64,000 bases of DNA. Source: Trebouxia sp. TZW2008 (lineage: Eukaryota; Chlorophyta; Trebouxiophyceae; Trebouxiales; Trebouxiaceae). The notes below the pieces were generated by a model. It was not told the DNA's origin. It saw nothing but the letters and a program-made list of their open reading frames with translations, and did not search any database. A program made the position numbers and the translations under genes. Numbering within the stretch: position 1 is the first letter of the stretch; each line of letters begins with the position of its first letter. The stretch lies in assembly GCA_002118135.1 (NCBI GenBank), contig BDIU01000155.1:186001-250000 (forward strand), in the 5' to 3' direction. This document shows positions 36,901-46,100 of the stretch, piece by piece.

Positions 36901-39900
36901 CACCAGATTCAGCGCCAGCAGATGTGAAGCTCAAACAAAAAAAGTTGGGCAATATGCAAGGATATAGAGGTCTGTAACCAAACTGCAGGGTACAAACCTG
37001 AAAGCCGTGTCTTGGATGTGCAGGTGATTGAGCAGGTGGAGCATGTGGCACTGGCAGTGAAGCAAGGCAGTGAGATCAGTGACCTCAGGCACCACACCTT
37101 CTCAGCACCAGCCCTTAAGGTGAAAGCCTGCGTTGTTGCTTGCATGACAAACTTCCACACATATCACGCATTGGTAATTAGCCCATTGACTTGATATCAA
37201 TTGTCTGTAAGCTGAACACCAGTCGTATGGTCTCTTGAAGCGTATTGCATGATGCTCATCTGTAGTCAGGGAAAATGCATGGTGCATTTGGCAAGAGATA
37301 CATGAGCACCTGTTTACCTGTTGGCATCAGAGTGATCTGCACAACATTTCGGTTGCTTTAGAAAAGCAATAGCAAAGGTGCTTACAACTTGCTTCTCCTT
37401 CATCATTGGTCATTCACAAATCATCAAGTGGCGACCCTATCACGCCCGTAGTCAAGCACAGGGTCAAGCAGCTCACACAGAACCTGTGTCTACAAACTGA
37501 AGAGACTGAAAAGATGGTGTACTACAGAGCAAGGCAGCAAGGTGCCTGCACCTACATCATTGGCATAGTACTGCTAAGCCACTCACTGCCAACCCACTCA
37601 CTGTCAACTCAATCACAGTCAAGCACAAAGTCAAAGTACTTACACGTCCTTCCATGCAGACTGGAAAGGTTTTCTACTTCAGAGCAAGGCAGCAAGGCGC
37701 CTGCACCTACTTCAATGACAGCAGGGAAGGGCCCTTGCCCCATGGGCTATGCTGGGCGCCCTACTGCAGTCACCTGCAAGTGGTGGACGTTCCAGGAGAC
37801 CACTTCTCACTGCTACGGCAAGATGAGCAAGACATGAGCATCATTGTGGACACTATGCAGTCGGTGCTGTCAGGTTTTGGCTGGCATGTGACGATCAAGC
37901 AGGACAAGAAGAAGTACAGCGTGAGTGAGGTGAGCTTACTGGCTCCCGGGCTTATTACATCCTTAGAAGCTTCCTTATTACACCTGACAGCCTGTCCTTC
38001 TCTCTGGTTCAAGTCATTGACATTTCGCCGCTTGCCGGAGTGTGTGCAGACTGCTCACAAAGAACAGATTGCAGCATCAAGCTTGTTGTTGCTGTATCAT
38101 TTGTGCAGATGCAGTGCAACTGTGACAATCCTTCCGCATCTCGAATCAACGACCTGTTGATTCGCCATCCGCTACCTGAATCCCTTGGCTAAAAGGCAAA
38201 CTACCGATGTGGACCCATGAATTCTGTTTCCATGCAATCCAACCATTACATTCCGTTTTCCATGTAACACAACCGTTACAGCAACTGATTGTGGCGCTGC
38301 TTCACTTAGGCTTTCAAGCATTGTGCATGCAGTTGATGCTGCATTTGTTAGACTTGTGGGTAGTACAATGGTGTGACAATGCTTGCATATGCCATGCAGG
38401 CGGAGGCTCAGCAAGTGGATGAGTACCTGCAGACCATGGGTGTGCAAAGCCGGCATGCAAGAAGGTATGCACAGTCTTGCATCTGCGCCATACTGAGCAT
38501 GGCTTGACTAGATGAATGCTTCTTTGCTGTTCTGCTGGTGTGGTCACAGCCATCTGCTATCTGCCATACACTGCCGTTCACACACAGCACTGATTGCAGC
38601 CAACAGCAAATTGCACGTCAAAACGCAATGATATGCGTCACATGACATCATCAAAGAGCACTGGTTGCACTGGACTGACTCGGATGCCTGGAATTGCATG
38701 TTGCTGCATCAGCATGTGCAAACATTCCCACAAAGCTTGTATACTGACAAAACTCAGCATTCAGTCTTGGTCCTGTGCTTTCAGGCAAGTTGAGGCTCAG
38801 TTGGGTGGAGTTGACACCACAGCGCAGCATGCAAAGAATGAGGCTACAGCCAGCATAAGCTTCCTTGCCCTGAACAACGCTGCAGCCAACAGCCCTGACA
38901 GCTTGACAGCACCAGGACAGACACCCTGCTATGTGTTGCTGGACCAAGCATGGCGTGGCACTCAGCACCTGGCGCATGTGTTCCAAAACATGCAACGGCC
39001 ATGCTTTGGCATACCTCTGCTTCAGGTGATCATAGACATGTAACACAATCATACATGCGTACTGGCGGTCCAGTCAAGACTTGTTTGTATCCTTGTGAGC
39101 GCAAGGTCAATGCAGGCAAATCTTGCTTTGTTGAATGAGCGCTCAGCACCTGTAGGCAACCCTGCAATGTATTCCCTCTCAAGATGATGTGTAGACCTTC
39201 ATCGCCATCTGCTTGTGCGCTTCCTCAAACTACTTTGCTGTGTGCAGCAAGACAAGAAACACTGCTGTTGCACTGCTTGTCTCTTGCAAGTCAACAAGCT
39301 CATCATGCTAAGTTGTTGAATGTTGCACCTAACACATCCTTATCATGATTCCATGAGCCAGTCGGCCCTGCAAGACAAGGCTTCTGTGGCACTTAGGCTT
39401 GGCAAATGTGCTGAAAAGTGTAGTGATCATCATTTTACTGTGACGCAGGCTGATGCAATGCAGCAAGCTACAGACTTGTCTGAGCTGGCAGGCACATACG
39501 CAGCAGCCCTAGGGCAGCGTCTGGCTAAAACCCCCTGCTGTATTGGTGGCGTGGGTCTATGCACTATGCTAGCCTTTGAAATGGCCACACAGCTGCAACA
39601 GAACGGTCATCAAGTGCATCTGTTGGCAGCGTTTGAATCTGTGCCAGTAACACAAGCAAGGCTGATGCTGCCGCCTTTGGATGAGACAGTAACAGGGGAG
39701 CTTGGGCAAATCTGGTGTGGCCTGTACCAGCTGCTGGTTGATGCCAGATTTGAAGCGCAGCAGTCTCAGCAGGCCCAGCAGGGTCAGCAGGGTCAGCAGG
39801 CACAGCAGCGTCAGGGTTTACAGTTGCCAGATCTGGAGGAAGTCATCAGGCAGCTGTACAGCCTACAGAGCTACGAGGCACAGCTGGAGTACATCAGCGG

Positions 39901-41934
39901 CTTCCGCCCAGCTGCCATCATTCCTCAGGACTGGGACAGCAGAGTGCACAATGTACTGTCAGGCGTGCTACACCTCATGCAGCTGCTGCACAGCTACCAG
40001 CCTAGCACCATGCTGCAATGCCCCACAGTTCTGTTCCACGATGCCAACAGTCAGCAGGCAGGCAATGGGCTAGACACTCTGCTGCAGCTGCTTGGCAGGA
40101 TTGCTGATGACTGTTGGAAACAAGTTGCGCCGGCACTGTTGCCCATCACAGCATATGACATGAGGGGTTTCACTATCAGTGAGCAAGGGCAGGCCCGGTC
40201 ATACATCACAGCCCACGCTGTGAGGGTGTTGACTGTCAGTGACGAAGGGGAGACTGCTGATCAGGCCAGCTGTCTTGATGCAGCATTGCTTGAGGCAAGC
40301 CAGGCTGTTGCTTTGAGCAATCACAGCACTGCAGCAAACACAGATATGCAGCATTACGCCCAAGTGGTGCCTCTGAACAGCGCCTGCCTTGACTTGAGGT
40401 AACAAGCTGAACACTTCTGACTGTGTTTGGTGCTCGACTGTATGTGCTTGACATGGCCTGACGCATGTGTATTGTATCATTTCTGTAGTGCGTCACCAAG
40501 CTCAGCAGCAGAAATGCATGTTGCTCTTCCCTGTTACACGAAGTTGATGACAAGCCTTAGACATTGTACACAGCGCTGTATTCTGCACCCTAATTTGTAT
40601 GTCATGGACCACTAATTTGCTGCAGCCCGTTGACTCAAACCTCCATGCTTATTGCAGGTCAAGTAATAGCGCAGAGCACAGAGCATCTGCAAGTTCTGCC
40701 AATGGCAGAAGCTTCAGCCCTACAAGGCTGCGCTTGCCTGTATGGCTAACTCCCAATGAGACAGGGACACCAGACAGGGCTGCACACAGCCTGGCAGGGC
40801 ACTTGCCCCAGCCATGCTATGGCTTGGCCCTGCCTCAGAACTGGGACCACCTGCAGAGTCTTGCTGACCTTGCAGCACGCTTCTTGGAGTGTGTGAAGGC
40901 TAGCCAGCCTGTTGGACCGTACGTGATTGTGGGCTGCTCTGTGTTTGGCAGCCTTGTAGCAACTGCAATGGTGACTCAGCTTGAAAGGTGAGATTGTACA
41001 TTGCTGGACAGGCTATGTATGGGACTGGTTTTGTGGCAAAAAGTTGCTCTTGATGCATGAGCAGTGCAGGCATGCAAATGGGCAAAACACAAAGCCTGCT
41101 TGGCCTGGCATTGCATTGAAGTTAATGACTCATGCACTGGATTCATGAAAATGTATTGTGAAATTTGTGCAGCCATGTGACTGCTGCTGTGGCTGGTACA
41201 TGTTTCATATTTGTTTGCTTGGCTGCTGCACTTGAGCACGTCCGTGTGATGTTTGAAACTGCATTTTGCCAGCTGCTAGACTGTAATGTCTGCCTGTGAT
41301 TGCAAGCGGGTACTGCCTGATGCTGGTAAAACCTGTTGCAGTCATGCACATGGTCGTGATTTAAGCCTGATTTTGCGGTCTGCTGCTGCTGACATTGTTT
41401 GTTGGATGCAGAATGAAAGAGGCAGCCGTGTTGTTGCTGCTTGATGGCTCAGCAGCGCCATCTGAAATGAGCCTGCCTGAGCCGACCTTCTACGCTCTCT
41501 TCTTCTTCCTGAGGGAGCTAGGCACAATGCGGACGCCAATGGAAAGCTTCGTCAGCCTGGTAGAATCAGCGCAAACACCAGAGGATCAGCTGCAGGTGCT
41601 GAATCAGTTCCAGCCATCATTGCAGATCATGACACAAGATCAGTGGGATGCAGCTGTATACACTGTGCTTGACAGGGCTGCAGCAGTGACAAGACTGATG
41701 AGCCGGCATAGCACACAGGAGCAGTGCAGGCTCAAGTCACCAGTGACCCTGCTGGAGTCAGCTGATGCAGCCGGTCAAAGCTTTGACAGAGATACCAGGG
41801 CAGTGTGCCTTGGCAGTATGCAGCATGTCAAGCTGCCAACTTTGCATACAGAATGCCTGCTTGACAGTGCGGCACAGCAAAGCGTCGCTCAGCACCTGTT
41901 AAGGACGATGGAGTCCTGCACCAAGTTGGCCTAA
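1..41934 (+). CDS. Giant AT-less modular type I polyketide synthase (3' part, 39 exons, 5' end outside window)
   Basis: Assembly-line PKS building a polyketide on ACP-bound phosphopantetheine. My exons: 1-54, 325-2181, 2482-4321, 4643-4998, 5342-6053, 6320-7095, 7529-9552, 9962-12245, 12538-12627, 12936-13268, 13714-13919, 14466-16638, 16910-17945, 18500-18823, 19234-19585, 20256-20366, 20971-21178, 21435-21799, 22392-25161, 25496-26439, 26944-27140, 27796-28421, 28672-29145, 29570-29640, 29931-31411, 31789-31976, 32354-32634, 32942-33334, 34006-35001, 35328-35680, 35900-36191, 36403-36654, 37024-37119, 37660-37929, 38400-38464, 38785-39025, 39449-40398, 40658-40987, 41412-41934. They total 26,894 nt and stay in frame to the TAA at 41932, giving about 8,963 residues. 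Six KS, three apparently active and three degenerate DH, two ER, five KR (one partial), nine ACP and three TE-like domains are visible. No AT domain follows any KS, so malonyl transfer is inferred to occur in trans, as reported for green-algal multimodular PKSs (Shelest, Sasso and co-workers, 2015). Chlamydomonas PKS1, a zygospore-maturation enzyme, is the likely relative. The least certain junction is near 22392. Confidence 0.93.
55..324 (+). other. GC-AG intron in the KR tail (PKS)
   Basis: Exon ends GGGCAG, intron starts GCAAGT and ends GCAG before GTGGAGG. The same phase-1 position is occupied by GT-AG introns at 4999, 16639 and 25162, whose first bases (gtgagtcat, gtgaatcat) resemble this one, so the GC donor is a T-to-C change in a duplicated intron. 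Confidence 0.9.
927..962 (+). repeat. CAG repeat encoding a 12-Gln tract between ACP1 and ACP2
   Basis: CAG CAA followed by ten uninterrupted CAG codons (933-962), in frame, in the flexible linker of the first ACP doublet. A pure triplet run of this kind is prone to length change. Confidence 0.95.
1330..5875 (+). other. PKS module A: KS-DH0-KR-ACP
   Basis: The KS (about 1330-2880) has the nucleophile motif DTACSSS (Cys codon 1773-1775), HGTGTPLGD split by the GC-AG intron 2182-2481, and the third catalytic His in GHAEPAAG. It runs straight into a dehydratase-like region from about 2915 with no AT between. The DH is degenerate: the position of the usual DHxVxG histidine reads VQGVQVGN, and the HPAxLD aspartate region reads [11 protein letters not shown]. 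The KR (structural half from about 3760, Rossmann GGTGSIG near 4144, then exon 4643-4998) keeps Ser, Tyr and Asn in [20 protein letters not shown]. The ACP (about 5665-5875) has GLDSLASVE, Ser codon 5758-5760. Predicted outcome is a beta-hydroxyl. Confidence 0.88.
2182..2481 (+). other. GC-AG intron inside the HGTGT motif of KS A (PKS)
   Basis: Exon ends GGCACAG, intron starts GCAAAG and ends TTCAG; the joined codons read HGTGTPLGD. Paralogous introns at 7096 and 13269 use GT in the same phase. The frame without splicing meets a stop, so splicing is required. Confidence 0.92.
6000..11700 (+). other. PKS module B: fully reducing KS-DH-ER-KR-ACP
   Basis: The KS (about 6020-7885) keeps DTACSSS (Cys codon 6690-6692), HGTGTPLGD across the intron 7096-7528, and GHTEPAAG. 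The DH (about 7918-8560) looks active: [16 protein letters not shown] carries the catalytic His, and [10 protein letters not shown] has the Asp at 8518-8520. The ER (about 9160-10590, interrupted by the intron 9553-9961) has [12 protein letters not shown] and the NADPH loop [13 protein letters not shown]. The KR (about 10620-11450) has GGTGALG and a Tyr/Asn pair in SNYGASN; its C-terminal part lacks the intron found at the same place in modules A, C and D. The ACP is at about 11470-11695 (Ser codon 11558-11560). Predicted outcome is a saturated two-carbon unit. Confidence 0.9.
11750..17820 (+). other. PKS module C: KS-DH-KR-ACP-ACP
   Basis: The KS (about 11755-14630) is cut by four introns; it keeps DTACSSS (Cys codon 12549-12551), HGTGTNLGD and GHTEPAAG. 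The DH (about 14680-15300) has [19 protein letters not shown] and [12 protein letters not shown], so both catalytic residues are present. There is no ER. The KR (structural half from about 15600, catalytic half from 16106) has GGGGMIG and the Tyr/Asn pair in [10 protein letters not shown], and ends across the intron 16639-16909. Two ACPs follow (about 17270-17490 and 17610-17815), both with ESGLDSL or EAGLDSL. The predicted outcome is an enoyl (double-bond) intermediate. Confidence 0.88.
13841..14203 (+). repeat. Triplicated exon edge and donor in KS C (one real, two ghost copies)
   Basis: The last about 80 bp of the exon ending at 13919, with the start of its intron, is repeated at 13976-14066 and 14118-14203 (periods about 135 and 142 bp). 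Both extra copies still translate to KS-like sequence ([28 protein letters not shown]) and still end in CAG followed by GTACA. Neither has an obvious acceptor at its start. In-frame TAG at 13923 stops read-through from the real exon. Confidence 0.88.
18345..18449 (+). pseudogene. Ghost copy of the first exon of KS D
   Basis: About 105 bp copy, 139 bp upstream of the real exon start (18500). It keeps the CTGCTGCAG acceptor and the frame [21 protein letters not shown], then reaches a TGA where the real exon reads SSRWD. Confidence 0.88.
19151..19191 (+). pseudogene. Ghost copy of the start of exon 19234 (KS D)
   Basis: A 41-bp near copy of the acceptor plus exon start (acag then gtgcatgtggct), about 78 bp upstream of the real one. 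It encodes [11 protein letters not shown] versus the real [11 protein letters not shown], then loses similarity. Confidence 0.85.
19688..19907 (+). pseudogene. Two ghost copies of the exon end at 19585 and its donor (KS D)
   Basis: Copies at 19688-19775 and 19844-19907 repeat the segment coding [19 protein letters not shown] and its donor GGAGAG-GTGAGC. Donor positions are 19586, 19747 and 19900, spacing 161 and 153 bp. Both copies have point changes and indels; all three donors are intact. Confidence 0.87.
20810..20886 (+). pseudogene. Ghost copy of the start of exon 20971 (KS D)
   Basis: About 77-bp copy, 161 bp upstream of the real exon, preceded by GTAG. It repeats the [11 protein letters not shown] coding sequence with scattered substitutions and then diverges. 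Confidence 0.87.
21955..21979 (+). repeat. Short ghost of the exon end at 21799 (DH D)
   Basis: 25-bp copy of the exon end, exactly 180 bp downstream; the donor GTGAGC has become TTACCT, so it is not usable. Confidence 0.7.
26440..26943 (+). other. GC-AG intron in KS E (PKS), containing a ghost exon copy
   Basis: Exon ends ATATCAG, intron starts GCAAGT and ends TATGCAG, phase 0; the join gives [13 protein letters not shown] leading into the KS body. A decayed copy of the exon end lies at 26510-26558. Confidence 0.85.
26510..26558 (+). pseudogene. Ghost copy of the exon end at 26439 (KS E)
   Basis: About 49-bp copy, 112 bp downstream, of the segment coding [13 protein letters not shown] with the GC donor changed from GCAAGT to GCATGT. 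Confidence 0.82.
27211..27440 (+). pseudogene. Two ghost copies of the exon end at 27140 and following intron (KS E)
   Basis: The real segment 27091-27150 ([14 protein letters not shown] and donor GTGCGC) recurs at 27211-27270, exactly 120 bp later, and at 27375-27440. The intron sequence after each copy (ttgctgcttgctgca, then an acct/tagctacat stretch) is also repeated, so the duplicated unit spans the splice donor. Donors are GTGCGC, GTAGGC and GTGGGC. Confidence 0.9.
30880..35540 (+). other. PKS module F: KS-DH0-ACP without KR, last extension module
   Basis: The KS (about 30900-33250) keeps DTACSAS (Cys codon 31365-31367) and GHQEAGAG, but the HGTGT motif reads HSNGTPLGD, keeping the His while changing the next residues. 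The dehydratase-like region (about 33290-34620) is the most decayed in the window: no DHxVxG, and [11 protein letters not shown] where HPAxLD is expected. It is followed by an Ala/Gln-rich linker and no KR. The ACP (35328 to about 35530) has [11 protein letters not shown], with Arg in place of the usual Leu after the phosphopantetheine Ser. A beta-ketone product is predicted. Confidence 0.83.
34839..34882 (+). repeat. Ala/Thr-coding GCA-ACA repeat before the last ACP
   Basis: Imperfect GCA/ACA/TCA triplet run giving an Ala-rich linker between the decayed DH of module F and its ACP. Confidence 0.8.
35900..38464 (+). other. PKS thioesterase domain TE1 (apparently active) and linker
   Basis: Alpha/beta-hydrolase thioesterase that would release the finished chain by hydrolysis or cyclisation. 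It is assembled from exons 35900-36191, 36403-36654, 37024-37119 and 37660-37929, with a short linker exon 38400-38464. The nucleophile elbow is [14 protein letters not shown] (Ser codon 36117-36119). A candidate triad Asp is in IMDTPLP (Asp codon 36409-36411), and the His is in [10 protein letters not shown] (His codon 37801-37803). The spacing and order match type I PKS/NRPS thioesterases. The intron before its last main exon holds a ghost copy of that exon's start. Confidence 0.88.
37504..37565 (+). pseudogene. Ghost copy of the start of exon 37660 (TE1)
   Basis: About 62-bp copy, roughly 155 bp upstream, encoding [13 protein letters not shown] against the real [13 protein letters not shown]. 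The CAG acceptor of the real exon is not preserved (GAAGAG precedes). Confidence 0.83.
38785..40398 (+). other. PKS second thioesterase-like domain TE2, catalytically degenerate
   Basis: This region repeats the TE layout ([13 protein letters not shown] at the N-terminus, then [20 protein letters not shown]), so it is a thioesterase fold. The elbow reads [14 protein letters not shown] where GHSxGG is expected, so the Ser is gone. The Asp-strand reads AAFESVP, and the C-terminal His motif reads PLNSACLDL with Asn instead of His. All three catalytic positions therefore look lost. A Gln/Gly-rich insertion lies at 39755-39814. A structural or interaction role, or simple decay, are both possible. 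Confidence 0.78.
39755..39814 (+). repeat. Gln-rich CAG/GGT-type repeat inside TE2
   Basis: In-frame repeat of QQ followed by Ser, Ala, Gly or Arg, about 20 residues, inserted in the lid region of the degenerate TE2. It looks like a CAGCAGGGT-type minisatellite. Confidence 0.85.
40658..41934 (+). other. PKS third thioesterase-like domain TE3, with Ser/Asp/His retained
   Basis: Third copy of the fold in exons 40658-40987 and 41412-41934, ending at the stop codon. N-terminal strands read [10 protein letters not shown] and QPCYGLALP. The elbow is [11 protein letters not shown] (Ser codon 40938-40940), the Asp is in [10 protein letters not shown] (codon 41443-41445), and the C-terminal His is in [10 protein letters not shown] (codon 41845-41847). 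The triad order matches TE1 although the elbow is GxSxxG with Cys before Ser rather than His. It may be a second releasing or editing thioesterase. Confidence 0.75.
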
Positions 41935-43178
41935 TGCTGATGAGCTAGCATGGAAGCAGGCTTCAAGGGCAGAAAAGGGACGCCACAATCTATGCAAAGT
42001 CTTTCAAGCATGCTCAACGGCGTAGACTCTTTGTTACTTTTCCTTTTAGTAGACTTGTAGCATGCAATGCGGGCGTCTACGTTTTGACAGACCTGACATG
42101 GAGTTTTTGCTAATGTCACTCTCATGGGCACAATCTGCTTATGTACATATGTTTAGCAGTCTGAATTGCCCAAAAATCGTTTTCTGATGGCTTAGCATAG
42201 GTCAGTGCACTCAGCAACTGACGCTATGTCTTTGTTAATATTGTCTGTCCATGACTTGATTCTGATTTTGTGCACATGTACACAGAGTTGAATGCGTAAA
42301 GGCAACAGTGCATGCGAAGTGCAAAGAAACAAAACTGATTTGCAGCCGATGTCGCACGAGTTGCAGATGCCAGATCGATATTGATGAATGCCTGCAACAC
42401 GTCAAAGGAATATTACTGCGTTATGCTGCCCAATCAAGCATTGAGCAGCTCTGAACAGACAGGCAGAAATCAAAACTGTCCATAACACGTGCAGGGCACA
42501 ATTGCAGGCTTGAGACTAAATCATCTGTGCCAGAGTTGTCTTGAAATTGTATCATTAAGCACCAGCCATGCCAGTTGCAGTGTAATAGTCGACGCACCGA
42601 CATTGGACAGACAGACTTGCAAACCATACTGCATTTTGCTTTGACTTGCAAACTCTACCTCGATATCGCTCTGCATTGACGTTGACAGAGTTGATCACAC
42701 GCGACCGAGCATTGCTAGGGCGATTGCAGTGTAGCGCAAAATTTGCTTGCGGTGGCTTCGCCAACAGCGGAACTGATCTGACGAAGTGGCTGAGTGCTTC
42801 CTTGCAATAAGCCCGCTCACGCGTAACACATATCAGCGGTCACTTTGCAGCAAGTGCCGAATGCTATGTTCAAGCTTTGAGGCATTCGCGCAATTCTCAG
42901 CAGCCCCATCAATATCCCGCTTCTCTGTTTGCAAGCACGGCCGCAGCAGTTAGCAATCTTAAGGCTCGGCTACCCCAGAGGTCACATGTGAAAAGCTTCA
43001 CATCAGCATGCTTTGAAGTCGCGATTTGTGGCTGGCGAACACGGCAGCCCGACAGCGCTCAAACAGCACAAGCAGTAGCGAAAGTAGTTGATCAAGATTT
43101 GATTATCATCCACAGAGACAAAAGGGTGGCGTATTGTTTCAAGACTGAGGGGGCTGCAGGCACAGCAGTGTTGGTACT
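41935..43178 (+). other. Intergenic region between PKS and SAPS gene
   Basis: About 1.24 kb holding the PKS 3' UTR and the SAPS promoter and 5' UTR. A TGTAA motif (algal-type polyadenylation signal) occurs at 42581-42585, rather far from the PKS stop. An open frame from 42877 to 43194 overlaps the SAPS start in another frame and resembles no family I recognise; I treat it as non-coding. Confidence 0.5.
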
Positions 43179-46100
43179 ATGTTCTGGCGAGTGAGCTCAC
43201 TTGCCAGTGGCAGTGCTGTTGAGGGTATACTTGACAAGCAGCAGTTCACCTTGGAGGAGTTGCTGGAGGAAGATGAACTGGTTCAGGTATATTTTGCCTG
43301 TCAGCTCCTGCCACATGTCATGAAGGCGCTGTTTCTTTGTCCTATGGTTGAGTCTCCAGCAATGCAGCACCACAATGTTTTGCAGCACTTTTGATGCAGC
43401 ATAGCTTGGGTCTATGCATGTTGCACTACTTGGTCATCTGAAGGCCAGAGACAGCCTTCCTCGCACTTCCTGATTTTGGCTTTGTAGGAATGCAAGGCTC
43501 TGAACGCCCGCCTGATCACATACCTCAAACAGAAAGACACTGTAGAAAAATTGATATCTTACGTCATAGAGCCACTGAAAAGTTGGTCAAGTGAAAGGCA
43601 ACAGCAGAAACTGCCATTTGTGGCCTGCGAGGTGCGCTGCACAAAGTTACATGATGCTTAGCAATGCACTTTGACTATGACTACAACATCTCAGAATCAA
43701 CAAAACATCATGCAATGGATACATTACCTAGTCATGCAAGCTGCAGTCGTCTGAGGCTCTGTAAGTCTGATTTGGGGCTGTTGTCACAGGTGCTTTGCTG
43801 TGAGATTGATGGCATTTTTGACACGATTGTGAGTGATACTGATCTTCTGTCTTATTTCTTTTCCATTTTCAAGCAACCCAGGCCGCTCAACAGCTCAAGA
43901 GCAGGCTACTTTGCCCGGGTTCTGGCTAGCTTGCTCACCAAATGCAGCAGCCCTGTCATGTCTTTTGTGAAAGGTATGCAGCTGCTGCTCAATGTACCAC
44001 ACAGTGCATCATCAGTGAAAGTACCATGCAGTGCATCAGGATCTTTATGAAGCACTGAATCAATGTTGCAAGTTCTGCTTGAGCTTACAGGGCTAGGTGC
44101 TGCACCTGCACACAGAGCTTTCACAGCAGCAGCACAGCTTGCAGCATGGCTCTGGTGATGTGACCTTGAGACATTGTCAGCAATTTGGCCAGCATCTTGT
44201 CCTTCTAAGTGCATGTACTGGGCATACACCATATGCCCAATGTGCTGCAACTCAATCTTGTGATGACCATGTTCACGTCACCAGCACATGTCATATCGAA
44301 AGCAAGACACCACCTTGTGAGATGCCTTCGCTCAGACTGTGCCCTTGCCCTTACAATTCGGAAATGTAAATGTGTATGATGGTAAGTACAGTGGTCACAT
44401 GCTGTAACCTGTACTGTAGGGCAGCCCTGGGTTTTCCGCAAGGCTGTGAATCACATAGAGGTCTTCTCTGTTTATGAGAGTGTGCAGCGGATGGTGGGGG
44501 CAGCTGACCAGAACAATGCAAATGTACCTGCCAGCGATATACAGTGGCTGCCAGGAACAACTGTGTTGCAGCATCTGACTAGCAAGTAGGCATGCTGCTC
44601 AGGTCTGCACCACGTGTGCATATATGTAGGGCACATCGAAGCACCGTGCATTGCTGCACATGTAGATGCTGTATGTTGCTGCGCTCACACATGAATGCTG
44701 GATCTTTGCTCTAAATTTGTCAAACACAACAATGCTCTCGGACCAATGAAATGTGTATACAGGTCTGCTGCAAACTGAGCAGCCTCAGCAGTAGAAACCG
44801 ACAGCATGTACCAGATAGCGTGCGGCATCTGACAGTACTCGATCACATACTTGTTTTGCCGCATGACTCCAACATGGAAATCATCAGTGCATACATCTTT
44901 CACTTCAGCCGATGAGCACCAGTCTTGCACTGTGCACAGAGCATGTCAGACTTTCTCATGAAGCTATCTCACAACATTGCGCTACAATGCATCTTCTGTC
45001 ACAAGCATGCAGATGCTTCTGCAACGTTGTGTCACAGTACTGTGTTGGCTGCAGACTGACTTCTGAATCAGAGAGCGATGGCAGAGAGAATGCAGGCAAG
45101 CTGTTGGCTAGCATTGGCCGCTCCCGTAACTCACCCCTGACCAATCTTCTGCCTAGCGCCCAGTACCTGCAACCTGTGCTTGAAAAGGCATTTGCAGCTC
45201 AGCAAGACATCCAGCTCAAACAGGTATGGTCAGCATACTCAGCTGACTGTCTCATGCCAATCATCTCATGCTGAGTGTCCCATGCTGACCATCCATACTG
45301 ACTGCCTCATACTGACTGCCACATGCCAACTTCCCCATGTTGGCTGTCTCATGCTGACAAATTCATGCTGATTGTCTTGTGCTGACTGCTTCATTTTGAC
45401 TGCCTTACGGTGTTTGCGTTGTGATCACTGTGCCAAGACTGGCTGTCTCATGCACCAACGAGCTGATGAATAAGCCAACAGGTTCCACAATTTCAGTGCT
45501 GCTTCTTGTTTGGCCACGTCGACCCTATTGCGCCAACAATAGGCATTGCATACCTGCATTGTGGTACATGAGCAGCTGTCAGACGAGTACAACTTGCTGT
45601 GCATGTTGCAGGCATTGCACATATGCATTGCGTTGCTTGAGCGGCGGCAGCCTCCAGAAAGCAGCAATCAAGGCGAGGAAGCTTTGAGACAGTCTGTGGA
45701 GCGCGCTGCTGCCGCCACTGCAGAGCTGTACAGCAAGCTGGAGGGCGACACTGTGGAGGGCATTTGCCAGCATACAGACCGCCTGGCTGCCCTTCTAGAC
45801 ATTCCACCTGAAAGAGCACAGCTGGTGAGCGTCACATGACATGTGCACCAGCTGTTGCATGCACAACTCTTCAGCATAGCATATAGCAGACGACTTGCAG
45901 TTGAGGAAAGCAAGCTGGAGCACTACTCTTTGGAGAGTAACCGCCTGCATACAGACCGCCTGGCTGCTCTTCTGGACAGCCCACCTCAAAGGGCGCAGCT
46001 GGTGAGTGCCACATCATACTTAGACCAGCTGTCAGCCATCTGCACTGGATTGCTGTCACGTGTTTTGTTGGTGTTCCACAGCTGGAGGGCAATACTTTAA

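Noticed and set aside
1..41934. A bacterial contaminant carrying a trans-AT PKS
   Set aside because: Some 38 spliceosomal introns with consistent phase lie inside the domains, and the neighbours are typical eukaryotic genes on the same sequence.
1..41934. Several separate PKS genes instead of one
   Set aside because: The whole exon chain stays in frame (26,894 nt, exact codon multiple after the first two bases) with no internal stop and no promoter-like gap. A cDNA could still show internal ends.
42877..43194. 105-codon open frame just upstream of the SAPS gene
   Set aside because: No recognisable motif; it overlaps the MFWR start in another frame and lies where the promoter and 5' UTR should be.
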